A program made the translations under genes and the position numbers. From Candidatus Aegiribacteria sp. (GTDB lineage Bacteria > Fermentibacterota > Fermentibacteria > Fermentibacterales > JCC-6), in contig JAUVUL010000170.1 in the NCBI GenBank assembly GCA_030600975.1, positions 1 to 5,338 on the forward strand: a DNA stretch of 5,338 nucleotides. The letters are read 5' to 3'. Positions 1 to 5,338 of this stretch are shown here, piece by piece (within the stretch, counting starts at the first letter, position 1; the number at the start of each line of letters is the position of its first letter). The notes under the pieces were generated by a model. That model ran no database searches and was not told the origin of the DNA. It saw only the letters and a program-made list of their open reading frames with translations.

Positions 1-658
1 CCACACCTGTAAGCAGTATTTCCAGGAATCCTGCAGATGCAAGGCTCTCGGCCTGGGACAGTACCAGCTCTCTTGGCTGGCTTCTGGATGGGCCGCGAGC
101 TGCGGGAACAATGCAGTAAGTGCAGTGGTTATCGCAACCATCCTGGATCTTCAGGAAAGCCCTCGTCCTTGAAATGATCAAGGGGGCACTGACCGGAAAT
201 ATGGCTCCGGCTGGTTCCCTGTGGATTGCAGACCTGCCGGCGAGAGGAATCCCGAGTTTGCCTGCTACAATGTCAACAAGATCTTTCTTTGCTGTATTGG
301 GCAGGAGAATCACATCCTGGTCATCGAACTCCTCAGGCATTACTTCCGCGACACATCCTGTGACAACAACTTCAGCATCGGTCCTTCTGCAGAAGCTCCG
401 TACGGATTTTCTGGATCTTGCGGTGCTTCTTCCGGTCACAGCACAGGAGTTCACAAGAATGATAGAAGCGTCATCTGGATCAGAAACCCTTTCAATTCCG
501 CATCTGTGTCTGAATTCCTCAAGGATTGCCTCGGTTTCAAAGGCGTTCAACCTGCAGCCAAGAGTATGGCCGTAGATCCTGTGCTGAATCTGCGGGAGGG
601 AATCATCCCCCCTCCCGCATTCTTTTACAGAACTCTTACTTCTTTTCGTCTTCTTCAT
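1..658 (-). CDS. mtaB: MtaB-type tRNA methylthiotransferase, 5' part only
   Basis: This is a radical SAM enzyme of the methylthiotransferase family. MtaB adds a methylthio group to N6-threonylcarbamoyladenosine at position 37 of ANN-decoding tRNAs. The window holds 219 codons; the rest of the radical SAM domain and the TRAM domain lie beyond the left edge. Counting from the ATG at 658, the N-terminal UPF0004 domain has its three cluster cysteines at C35 (HTLGCRLN), C72 (NSCAVT) and C102 (TGC). The radical SAM motif CDNHCTYC has C175, C179 and C182 and is followed by IVPAARGPSRS. The HTLGCRLN and CDNHCTYCIVPAARG wording matches MtaB better than MiaB or RimO. The start is uncertain. ATG 658 is the only ATG in frame (a weak in-frame TTG lies at 679); it overlaps the end of rpsA by 23 nt and has GGA 5 nt upstream. 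It gives an unusually long, basic leader before the first cysteine. Family confidence is high; start confidence is low. Confidence 0.88.
   Translation of the reverse strand, partial: MKKTKRSKSSVKECGRGDDSLPQIQHRIYGHTLGCRLNAFETEAILEEFRHRCGIERVSDPDDASIILVNSCAVTGRSTARSRKSVRSFCRRTDAEVVVTGCVAEVMPEEFDDQDVILLPNTAKKDLVDIVAGKLGIPLAGRSAIHREPAGAIFPVSAPLIISRTRAFLKIQDGCDNHCTYCIVPAARGPSRSQPRELVLSQAESLASAGFLEILLTGV
591..619 (-). promoter_or_regulatory. GC-rich perfect stem-loop between rpsA and the mtaB core
   Basis: A 10-bp perfect inverted repeat (TGCGGGAGGG / CCCTCCCGCA) encloses a 9-nt loop, beginning 16 nt after the rpsA stop codon. In the sense (minus) direction it is followed by GATTCAGC, not a T-run, so it is not a classical intrinsic terminator for rpsA. 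In the plus direction it is followed by TTCTTTT, but no gene there needs it. The sense strand carries GGAGG in the 5' arm and an ATG (606) in the loop, so it could hide a ribosome binding site. It could also act as an attenuator, a 3'-end stabiliser of rpsA mRNA, or a processing site. If mtaB starts at 658, the hairpin lies inside its coding region. Confidence 0.5.
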
Positions 659-2621
659 CTGCTTCCGAAGTCTCTTCAACCTTTTCCGAAGTCTCTTCAA
701 CCTCTTTCACGGATTCTTCATCTTTCGGTTCCGGAGCTGTTTCTTCAGATGGTTCAGTTGACTCTTCTTCCGGGGCCTCTTCAACCTCTTCCAAGGACTC
801 CTCTTCTTCCGTTTCAGGAGTGGTTTCTTCAGATGGTTCAGCTGAGTCTTCTTCAGGAGTTACTGAGGTATACTCGACGGCTTCTTCCGCATAATCATAC
901 GTTTCTTCCACCGGTTCCAGCTTTTCACGCCCCTCAAGGCTCTCCCTGAAAGCGCTCAGCTCCTCCATAGGTCTGCCGTTGAAGTAACTCCGTACACTGA
1001 GTACTATTCTTCTACTGGAGGGTTCAAGCTCGATAACCCTAAGTGGAAGCTCATCCCCAACACGTATAACATCAGATGGATCTTCAAGGTCTTCCCATCC
1101 CAGCTGGCTCTGGGGTACGAACCCCTCTATGTAGTCGTCAAGACGGACAACAACTCCCCTGTCCAGAAGCTGTACTACGCAACCCTTGGCGTCCTTTCCG
1201 ACAGGATAGCGTTCTTCCATGGTATTCCAGGGATTCTCCTGAGTCTGCTTCAGACCAAGTGATATGCGGTTGTTCTCCACATCGATATTGAGTACGACAA
1301 CCTTCAGAACATCGCCCTTCTTGAGCAGGTCGGATGGATGATTGATTCTTCTTGTCCAGCTCATGTCGCTGATGTGGACAAGTCCATCTATTCCCTCTTC
1401 GATCTCGACAAAAGCACCGAACGATGTGAGGTTCCTGATCTTGCCCTCGATCTCGGTCCCAACGGGATACCGCTCTTCAATTGAATCCCAGGGATTGTCC
1501 AGGGTCTGCTTGAGTCCGAGAGATATCTTCTTTTCATCCTCATCCACACCGAGAACCATTACTTCAACGTCATCACCCAATGTGAGAATCCTGGAAGGAT
1601 GACGGATATGCTTTGTCCATGACATCTCGGAGATATGAACAAGCCCCTCTACACCGGACTCCAGTTCAACAAATGCACCATAATCGGTGATACTCGCGAC
1701 TTTACCCATTGCTATGGAATCGATAGGATACCTCTCCTTTACACCATCCCATGGGAAGGGCTGCAGTTGCTTGTATCCCAGCGAGATTCTCTCACGCTCC
1801 CTGTCGAACTTGAGGATTTTAACTTCAATCTCGTCTCCGATGGAGAACATGTATGACGGATGACGCACACGCCCCCAGCTCATGTCGGTGATATGGAGAA
1901 GACCGTCTATTCCACCCAGATCCACAAAAGCACCAAAATCGGTGATATTCTTCACGATACCGGTTCGAACCTGATCTTCCTCAAGCTCCTTGATGAGTGT
2001 TTCCTTCTGTTCAGCTCTTGCTTCCTCAAGCACCTGCCTCCTGCTTACGACTATGTTACGGCGCCGCTTGTTGAGCTTGATAACCCTGAAGTTGTAATCA
2101 TTGCCCAGAAACTGCTCAAGATTGGGCACCTGGCGAAGGGCAACCTGTGAGCCGGGAAGAAATGCTTCCACACCCATTATCCTTACCTTCAACCCGCCCT
2201 TTATCCTGCGGACTATGGTTCCAGTAATCTCCGATCCGGTATCGTAGGCATCCTTGATGTCCTTCCATACCTTATGGAAGTGTGCTTTCTCCTTGGATAC
2301 CGATACTCTACCGTCCTGGTCTTCAAGGGTCTCTATCAGTACATCCACCTCTTCACCGGGAATGATCTCCTCATCTTTCCCGAATTCGCTCATGGGGATG
2401 ATACCCTCGCTCTTGTAATTGATATCTACAATTACTTCATTACCGACCCTCCTGAGAAGTCTACCGGTAACAATCGCACCAGGCCTGATCTGGTTCGATC
2501 CAATGTTCTCAAGATACTGGGCTTCCAGCTCTTCCCGCTGGGCCACCGAGTAATCCTGTCCTTCGATAGCCTCGATCTCTTCGAGAGTAAGGCCTACGAT
2601 GAGTTCATTTTCTTTATCCAC
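636..2621 (-). CDS. rpsA: 30S ribosomal protein S1, six S1 domains
   Basis: Ribosomal protein S1 binds mRNA on the 30S subunit and helps initiate translation of structured or weak-SD messages. The product is 661 aa, longer than the roughly 557 aa of E. coli S1. Six S1 (OB-fold) repeats lie at about residues 45-112, 129-197, 217-285, 302-370, 387-456 and 474-545. Repeats 3 to 5 carry the classic FGAFV or YGAFV and GLxHIxxMSW signatures, joined by NPWxxxEERYPVG-like linkers. The first two are more divergent, as is usual for the ribosome-binding half. Residues from about 569 to the end form a Glu/Ser/Thr/Pro-rich acidic tail built from repeats. The start is GTG, fixed by AAAGGA 5 nt upstream; an overlapping out-of-frame ATG (2623) gives only a 9-codon frame. 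The gene follows plsC after 31 nt, and ispH, which sits next to rpsA in many genomes, is absent here. Confidence 0.97.
   Translation of the reverse strand: MDKENELIVGLTLEEIEAIEGQDYSVAQREELEAQYLENIGSNQIRPGAIVTGRLLRRVGNEVIVDINYKSEGIIPMSEFGKDEEIIPGEEVDVLIETLEDQDGRVSVSKEKAHFHKVWKDIKDAYDTGSEITGTIVRRIKGGLKVRIMGVEAFLPGSQVALRQVPNLEQFLGNDYNFRVIKLNKRRRNIVVSRRQVLEEARAEQKETLIKELEEDQVRTGIVKNITDFGAFVDLGGIDGLLHITDMSWGRVRHPSYMFSIGDEIEVKILKFDRERERISLGYKQLQPFPWDGVKERYPIDSIAMGKVASITDYGAFVELESGVEGLVHISEMSWTKHIRHPSRILTLGDDVEVMVLGVDEDEKKISLGLKQTLDNPWDSIEERYPVGTEIEGKIRNLTSFGAFVEIEEGIDGLVHISDMSWTRRINHPSDLLKKGDVLKVVVLNIDVENNRISLGLKQTQENPWNTMEERYPVGKDAKGCVVQLLDRGVVVRLDDYIEGFVPQSQLGWEDLEDPSDVIRVGDELPLRVIELEPSSRRIVLSVRSYFNGRPMEELSAFRESLEGREKLEPVEETYDYAEEAVEYTSVTPEEDSAEPSEETTPETEEEESLEEVEEAPEEESTEPSEETAPEPKDEESVKEVEETSEKVEETSEADEEDEKK
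663..703 (-). repeat. rpsA: 21-bp tandem repeat near the rpsA 3' end
   Basis: Two copies of a 20-nt identical stretch, at 663-682 and 684-703 with a 21-bp period, encode VEETSEK followed by VEETSEA (residues 641-654). The period is a multiple of three, so gain or loss of a copy keeps the reading frame. Confidence 0.85.
693..860 (-). repeat. rpsA: 84-bp imperfect tandem duplication in the rpsA tail
   Basis: Two adjacent 28-residue units, 588-615 and 616-643, share 19 of 28 residues; both contain EPSEET and end in EVEE. At DNA level the similarity includes 18 nt that are identical at 740-757 and 824-841, exactly 84 bp apart. This points to a duplication of DNA, not merely a shared acidic composition. 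Confidence 0.85.
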
Positions 2622-2626
2622 ATTGT

Positions 2627-2632
2627 TCCTTT
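2627..2632 (-). promoter_or_regulatory. Ribosome binding site of rpsA
   Basis: AAAGGA lies 5 nt before the GTG at 2621. It supports GTG as the start over the overlapping out-of-frame ATG at 2623, which would have only 3 nt of spacing and reaches a stop after nine codons. Confidence 0.75.
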
Positions 2633-2652
2633 CTACTGTACTATTTACATTA

Positions 2653-3288
2653 CTAATTAGAATATAATCCTGTTTGGCAACCTGTCTCAGCTATGGCTGC
2701 AATTACAGTTTCAGCCACAGCTTTTTTTCCCTCATTCTTCTTTATTTCCATCAGCTTTCTACTTGGAATCAGTCTCCCGAAGCTGACACTGAACGGTTTT
2801 CCCTTTCTTGTCAGCGCATCCATAGCATGATCAGTACCCCATATGAAAGCGGGCAGCACAGGGGCTCCGGATGCGGATGCGATAAGACTGATTCCCAACT
2901 TTGCCGGAAGAAGACGTCCATCATGGCTTCTTGTACCTTCAGGGAAAATGATCACAGCCTCCCCCTCCTTAAGAAATTCTATTGCCGTTCTGAGGGCCTT
3001 CGTATCAATTCCTGCCCTGTTAACAGGGAAAGCATTCAATTTCCCGAGAAAGAAGTCTCCGAATCTGTGCTTAAACAGCTCAACCTTGGCCATAATCGCA
3101 AAAGTTCGTGGAATGGAGAATCCCAGTACAGGCGGGTCCATTTCTGAAATGTGGTTGCAGGCTATTATTAATCCACCACGCCTGGGAACTTTTTCGGCTC
3201 CGCGCACGATGAACCCGAACAGAATCCGTGCAAGCCAGCCACCGTAGTACTGTATGCGTATTCGAACAGATTCCTTCATGGGGTTCAA
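2653..3288 (-). CDS. plsC: PlsC-type 1-acyl-sn-glycerol-3-phosphate acyltransferase
   Basis: This is a membrane-associated acyltransferase of the PlsC/LPLAT family, expected to acylate lysophosphatidic acid to phosphatidic acid in phospholipid synthesis. All four family blocks are visible. Block I is NHISEMD, with catalytic H46 and D51. Block II is FPVNR (87-91), block III is FPEGTRS (115-121), which binds the glycerol phosphate, and block IV is PVLP (143-146). At 211 aa it has the usual length of the short bacterial form. A hydrophobic stretch at about 16-28 probably anchors it to the inner membrane face. The start is taken as the TTG at 3288, whose TTGA overlaps the cmk stop, suggesting translational coupling; GGAAGAG lies just upstream. 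An ATG at 3279 (codon 4) is the alternative, but it has no SD at proper distance. The exact substrate cannot be told from sequence. The cmk-plsC pairing is common in bacteria. Confidence 0.93.
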   Translation of the reverse strand: MNPMKESVRIRIQYYGGWLARILFGFIVRGAEKVPRRGGLIIACNHISEMDPPVLGFSIPRTFAIMAKVELFKHRFGDFFLGKLNAFPVNRAGIDTKALRTAIEFLKEGEAVIIFPEGTRSHDGRLLPAKLGISLIASASGAPVLPAFIWGTDHAMDALTRKGKPFSVSFGRLIPSRKLMEIKKNEGKKAVAETVIAAIAETGCQTGLYSN

Positions 3289-3950
3289 AACGATCTCTTC
3301 CTGTAAAGGTCCAGAACGGCTGAAACCTGCTGATCAATGCTCATAAGGGTTGAATCAAGGATGAGAGCTCCGGGTGCCAGCCTTAAGGGACTGTCGGACC
3401 TGCTTCTGTCCCTTCGATCCCGTTCAAGCTGCGCCGTGAGCAGCATGTCATAATCAGCTGTTTCGCCCATTGCAATGTGCTCTCTCCACCTTCTTATAAC
3501 TCTTATGGCGACATCTGCAATAACGTACACTTTCAGGTCTGCAGTTGGGAACACCACCGTCCCCATATCCCTGCCTTCGGCAACTGTATCGTGGTTTTCG
3601 GCGAATCTGCGCTGAAGAGCCACCATTTCCCGACGAACAGGAGAACCTGACGATATCCTGCTGGCCGCATCGCTTATTTCAGGTGTCCTGATAAGAGCAG
3701 AAACATCCTCATCATCGATGAAGATATAACCATCCCTGATATCTATAGAATGGCTGTGAATAGCCTCAGCCACCCTGACAGGATCATCGAAGTCAATTGA
3801 ATTACGAATTGCTAACAGAGCCGAGGCGCGGTACATGGCTCCGGTATCAAGGTATGAGAAACCCAGCCGTTCTGCAACCAGTCGAGCTGTAGTGCTCTTT
3901 CCGGAAGCGGCGGGTCCGTCAATGGCTATTACTCTAGTCAGGCGAGTCAG
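3285..3950 (-). CDS. cmk: Cytidylate (CMP) kinase with a non-standard start
   Basis: CMP kinase transfers phosphate from ATP to CMP or dCMP, in the cytoplasm, for nucleotide recycling. Counted from the CTG at 3941 (218 aa), the P-loop is GPAASGKST (9-17), then DTGAMYR (32-38) in the CMP site. EGRDMGTVVFP (122-132) follows, then the lid-like RDRRDRSRSDSPL (174-186) and DST (196-198). The length is normal for bacterial Cmk. The reading frame is open only back to a TGA at 3957-3959. Between that stop and the P-loop it contains no ATG, GTG or TTG; the only near-cognate starts with reasonable placement are CTG at 3950 (221 aa, AAAGGG 11 nt upstream) and CTG at 3941. The first ATG (3836) lies after the P-loop and would remove the active site. 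A TTG at 3954 has ideal SD spacing but is out of frame. So the true start is a CTG, or the sequence has an indel here. Function is secure; the 5' end is not. Confidence 0.93.
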   Translation of the reverse strand: MTRLTRVIAIDGPAASGKSTTARLVAERLGFSYLDTGAMYRASALLAIRNSIDFDDPVRVAEAIHSHSIDIRDGYIFIDDEDVSALIRTPEISDAASRISSGSPVRREMVALQRRFAENHDTVAEGRDMGTVVFPTADLKVYVIADVAIRVIRRWREHIAMGETADYDMLLTAQLERDRRDRSRSDSPLRLAPGALILDSTLMSIDQQVSAVLDLYRKRSF

Positions 3951-3953
3951 GCA
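3936..3953 (-). repeat. 9-nt tandem repeat at the cmk 5' end
   Basis: Two near-identical 9-nt units lie head to tail (plus strand AGTCAGGCG then AGTCAGGCA, 8 of 9 identical). They produce the two candidate CTG codons of cmk. The unit length is a multiple of three, so it could be a slippage duplication that leaves the frame unchanged. Confidence 0.6.
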
Positions 3954-3961
3954 AGGTCACA

Positions 3962-3967
3962 CCCTTT
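3962..3967 (-). promoter_or_regulatory. Shine-Dalgarno-like AAAGGG before cmk
   Basis: AAAGGG on the sense strand lies 7 nt before a TTG (3954) and 11 nt before the CTG at 3950. It is the only SD-like sequence in the rluB-cmk gap. It favours translation starting near 3954-3950, but the TTG frame ends at a TAG (3936-3934) after six codons, while the CTG frame reads into cmk. Confidence 0.5.
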
Positions 3968-3985
3968 CTTTTCAAAGTGGCTGCA

Positions 3986-4014
3986 AATATTTGAATAATC
4001 ACAGTATAAGTCAA
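3986..4014 (-). promoter_or_regulatory. Possible sigma-70-type promoter for cmk-plsC-rpsA
   Basis: In the AT-rich gap after rluB, TTGACT (4014-4009, 5 of 6 to the -35 consensus) is followed after 17 nt by AATATT (3991-3986, 4 of 6 to the -10 consensus). An alternative -10, TATACT (4008-4003), would pair with TTGATA about 19 nt upstream, at the end of rluB. This is the only gap of useful size in the cluster, which makes it the natural place for an internal promoter. The motif match alone is modest evidence. Confidence 0.35.
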
Positions 4015-4029
4015 GAGAGCAGATTTATA

Positions 4030-4749
4030 TCAATCGAGGTCCAGTCTCACGGTTCTCATCAGAGCCTTAAGCTCAGCATCGTCAAGCAGGCGCCATTTCC
4101 CCCGTTCAATACCCTTTAAAGTAACTGATCCATAGCGAACACGCTCAAGGCCTTCAAGCTGAAGGCCGCATGCTTCAAGCAGTCTGCGAACTTCATGGTT
4201 CCTTCCTGTTCGCAATACTATGTTAAGCGATCTCTTGCCCGAGGATTTGACAGCAAGTGGTTTTGAAAATTCTCCAGGACCTATCGAAGCTCCTTTTCTG
4301 AGAGATCGCATGGCCGATGGACCGGGCGGGTTCTTCAGAAATACTCTGTATTCCCTTTCAACCTCCCATGAAGGATGTGTGAGGCGATTCACCAGTTCTC
4401 CGTCGTTACTGAGCAGGAGCAGTCCGCCGGTATTGATATCCAGACGACCCACCGGCACCGTTCCCGGCGGAAGGCCACTGATCAGCTGCTGGATAGATCT
4501 CTTTGAATCTGGCGACAGGGTTGTCTCAAAACCGTGTGGCTTGTTGAGGGCAGCCGTCCTGAAAGGCCGGAGTTTGACCGGATTGCCCTGATAGGTTACC
4601 TCATCCGTTTTGGATACTCTGAAACCGGGTACAGTGATGATCTCACCGTTGACCGATATTCTGCCTTCCTGGATAAGAATGTCGCTTTTCCTTCTGGAAG
4701 CTATACCCGCCCTCGCGAGGTATCTATTGAGCCTGTAACTAGTCCGCAT
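4030..4749 (-). CDS. rluB: RluB-type rRNA pseudouridine synthase
   Basis: This is an RsuA/RluB/E/F-family pseudouridine synthase. RluB converts a uridine in the peptidyl-transferase region of 23S rRNA (U2605 in E. coli) to pseudouridine. From the ATG at 4749 it is 239 aa. An N-terminal S4 RNA-binding domain covers about residues 4-60, with LNRYLARAGIASRRKSD and GRISVNG. The catalytic domain starts at about residue 66 (ALNKPHG). It carries GRLDINTGGLLLLSNDGEL with catalytic D104, then RLTHPSWEVEREY, GRNHEVRRLLEA and LERVRYGSVTL. An upstream TTG (4764) would add five residues. The ATG is preferred because homologues begin close to the S4 domain and GGAG lies directly upstream, although with only 3 nt of spacing. 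It overlaps the scpB stop by 11 nt, indicating coupling. RluB is favoured by the scpB neighbourhood and motif wording; exact target assignment within the family is inference. Confidence 0.93.
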   Translation of the reverse strand: MRTSYRLNRYLARAGIASRRKSDILIQEGRISVNGEIITVPGFRVSKTDEVTYQGNPVKLRPFRTAALNKPHGFETTLSPDSKRSIQQLISGLPPGTVPVGRLDINTGGLLLLSNDGELVNRLTHPSWEVEREYRVFLKNPPGPSAMRSLRKGASIGPGEFSKPLAVKSSGKRSLNIVLRTGRNHEVRRLLEACGLQLEGLERVRYGSVTLKGIERGKWRLLDDAELKALMRTVRLDLD

Positions 4750-5323
4750 TGTCTCCGGAGCCAAAGAGGTACCTCTCCTCCATTTCAGAGGAGCTCATGC
4801 CGAGAAGTTCTTCGATTTCATCGAACCTTGGGAGGTGGTCCAGGTTGCTCAGCCCGAAATACTCCAGGAAAGCGCTGGTTGTCGAATACAGCAGAGGCCT
4901 TCCAGGTGTTTCCATTCTTCCTGAGATCCTTATCATATCCCTTTCCAGCAGCGTTCTTATGGCACTGTCGCAGTTAACTCCTCTGATGGATTCTATTGCT
5001 ATCCTGGTACATGGCTGACTGTAAGCGATTACCGCCATTGTCTCAAGGGCTGCCCGGGACAGTTTCCCCGGTTTTCTCCCCTCGAAGAGCTGTGAGACAA
5101 CATCTCCGAACTCTCTGTCTGTTGCGATGCGGAATCCTCCGGCAACCTCTATTATCGTCAGAGCATGCTGCTGGTCCAGAAATACCTTGTTAAGCCTGTC
5201 CAGGGCCTGATGAATGGAATCCTCACCGCTTCCGGTGTATTCACACAGTTGCTCTATGCTGAGCGGCTGTTCTGAAGCAAAGATCAGTGCTTCTACTTCT
5301 CTTGCCAGTCTGTCAAGAATCAA
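4739..5323 (-). CDS. scpB: Segregation and condensation protein B
   Basis: ScpB dimers bind ScpA, the kleisin subunit, to regulate the Smc condensin complex that compacts and separates chromosomes. The 194-aa product has the usual two winged-helix domains, at about residues 1-80 and 88-160. The first opens with LAREVEALIFASEQPLS. The second carries the family signature LSRAALETMAVIAYSQPCTR (88-107), then RGVNCDSAIRTLLERDMI, GRP (141-143), LYSTTSAFLEYFGL and LDHLP. The short acidic C-terminus is typical. The start is TTG at 5323, chosen because AAAGG (5335-5331) lies 7 nt upstream and the protein then begins where homologues do. The frame is open to the window edge, so a longer form cannot be fully excluded. 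A TGA at 5337-5335 in another frame could be the stop of an upstream gene, probably scpA, but that gene is outside the window. Confidence 0.95.
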   Translation of the reverse strand: MILDRLAREVEALIFASEQPLSIEQLCEYTGSGEDSIHQALDRLNKVFLDQQHALTIIEVAGGFRIATDREFGDVVSQLFEGRKPGKLSRAALETMAVIAYSQPCTRIAIESIRGVNCDSAIRTLLERDMIRISGRMETPGRPLLYSTTSAFLEYFGLSNLDHLPRFDEIEELLGMSSSEMEERYLFGSGDNAD

Positions 5324-5330
5324 CGCTCCA

Positions 5331-5335
5331 CCTTT
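5331..5335 (-). promoter_or_regulatory. Ribosome binding site of scpB
   Basis: AAAGG, within AAAGGTGGAG, lies 7 nt before the TTG at 5323. Its good match and spacing decide in favour of this TTG as the scpB start. Confidence 0.65.
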
Positions 5336-5338
5336 CAG

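Noticed and set aside
591..627. Intrinsic terminator in the plus direction (stem plus TTCTTTT)
   Set aside because: No plus-strand gene is supported here, and the T-run is interrupted; on the coding strand the stem has no T-tract, so it is recorded as a stem-loop of unknown role.
526..894. Ser-rich plus-strand open frame resembling a low-complexity surface protein
   Set aside because: The serine runs are the reverse complement of Glu codons in the rpsA tail (GAA/GAG read as TTC/CTC and, in another frame, TCT/TCC), so composition explains it.
221..949. Long plus-strand open frame across the rpsA tail and mtaB
   Set aside because: It is the antisense shadow of two recognised minus-strand genes; the protein is Leu/Pro/Ser-rich repeats mirroring the acidic tail and has no recognisable domain.
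2274..2660. Plus-strand open frame across the 5' end of rpsA
   Set aside because: It lies opposite well-conserved S1 domains and has no matching motif or convincing ribosome binding site.
2622..2690. Promoter between plsC and rpsA (TTGCCA with AT-rich downstream sequence)
   Set aside because: No hexamer close to the -10 consensus falls at 16-18 nt from TTGCCA; the AT-rich end of plsC alone is not enough.
3080..3337. Second minus-strand open frame overlapping plsC and cmk ends
   Set aside because: It is out of frame with both genes, whose conserved motifs fully account for this stretch.
3285..3836. cmk starting at the first ATG (3836)
   Set aside because: This start would delete the GPAASGKST P-loop and the DTG of the CMP site, which are present in frame just upstream.

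Overview
The window is a compact run of bacterial housekeeping genes, all on the minus strand. In transcription order (right to left) they are scpB, an rluB-type pseudouridine synthase gene, cmk, a plsC-type acyltransferase gene, rpsA, and the 5' part of mtaB, which runs off the left edge. The organism is a bacterium of moderate GC content. A ribosomal protein S1 with six S1 domains, plus the scpB-rluB-cmk-plsC-rpsA order, fits a Gram-negative-type or FCB-like lineage better than a typical Firmicute with a short S1. The sequence does not settle the phylum. I see no mobile elements, CRISPR, tRNA or rRNA.

Layout. 5323-4739 is scpB (chromosome segregation, partner of Smc-ScpA); its upstream neighbour, probably scpA, is outside the window. 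4749-4030 is rluB, overlapping the end of scpB by 11 nt. An AT-rich gap of about 80 nt follows, the only sizeable non-coding stretch, with a plausible promoter. From about 3950 or 3941 to 3285 is cmk (CMP kinase), which has no ATG, GTG or TTG start in its frame before the P-loop. 3288-2653 is plsC, whose TTG start overlaps the cmk stop. After 31 nt comes rpsA (2621-636), with a GTG start and a good Shine-Dalgarno sequence (SD); its six S1 domains are followed by an acidic, internally duplicated tail. A 10-bp perfect GC-rich stem-loop (619-591) lies just past the rpsA stop. From 658 leftwards is mtaB (tRNA t6A methylthiotransferase), cut by the window edge in the radical SAM domain.

The genes share a growth-linked theme: chromosome organisation (ScpB), ribosome and tRNA modification (RluB, MtaB), translation (S1), nucleotide supply (Cmk) and membrane lipid synthesis (PlsC). 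I found no undescribed system. The points worth a second look are the start regions of cmk and mtaB, where the best-looking SD/start pair is out of frame with the conserved protein, and the repeat-built acidic tail of S1.
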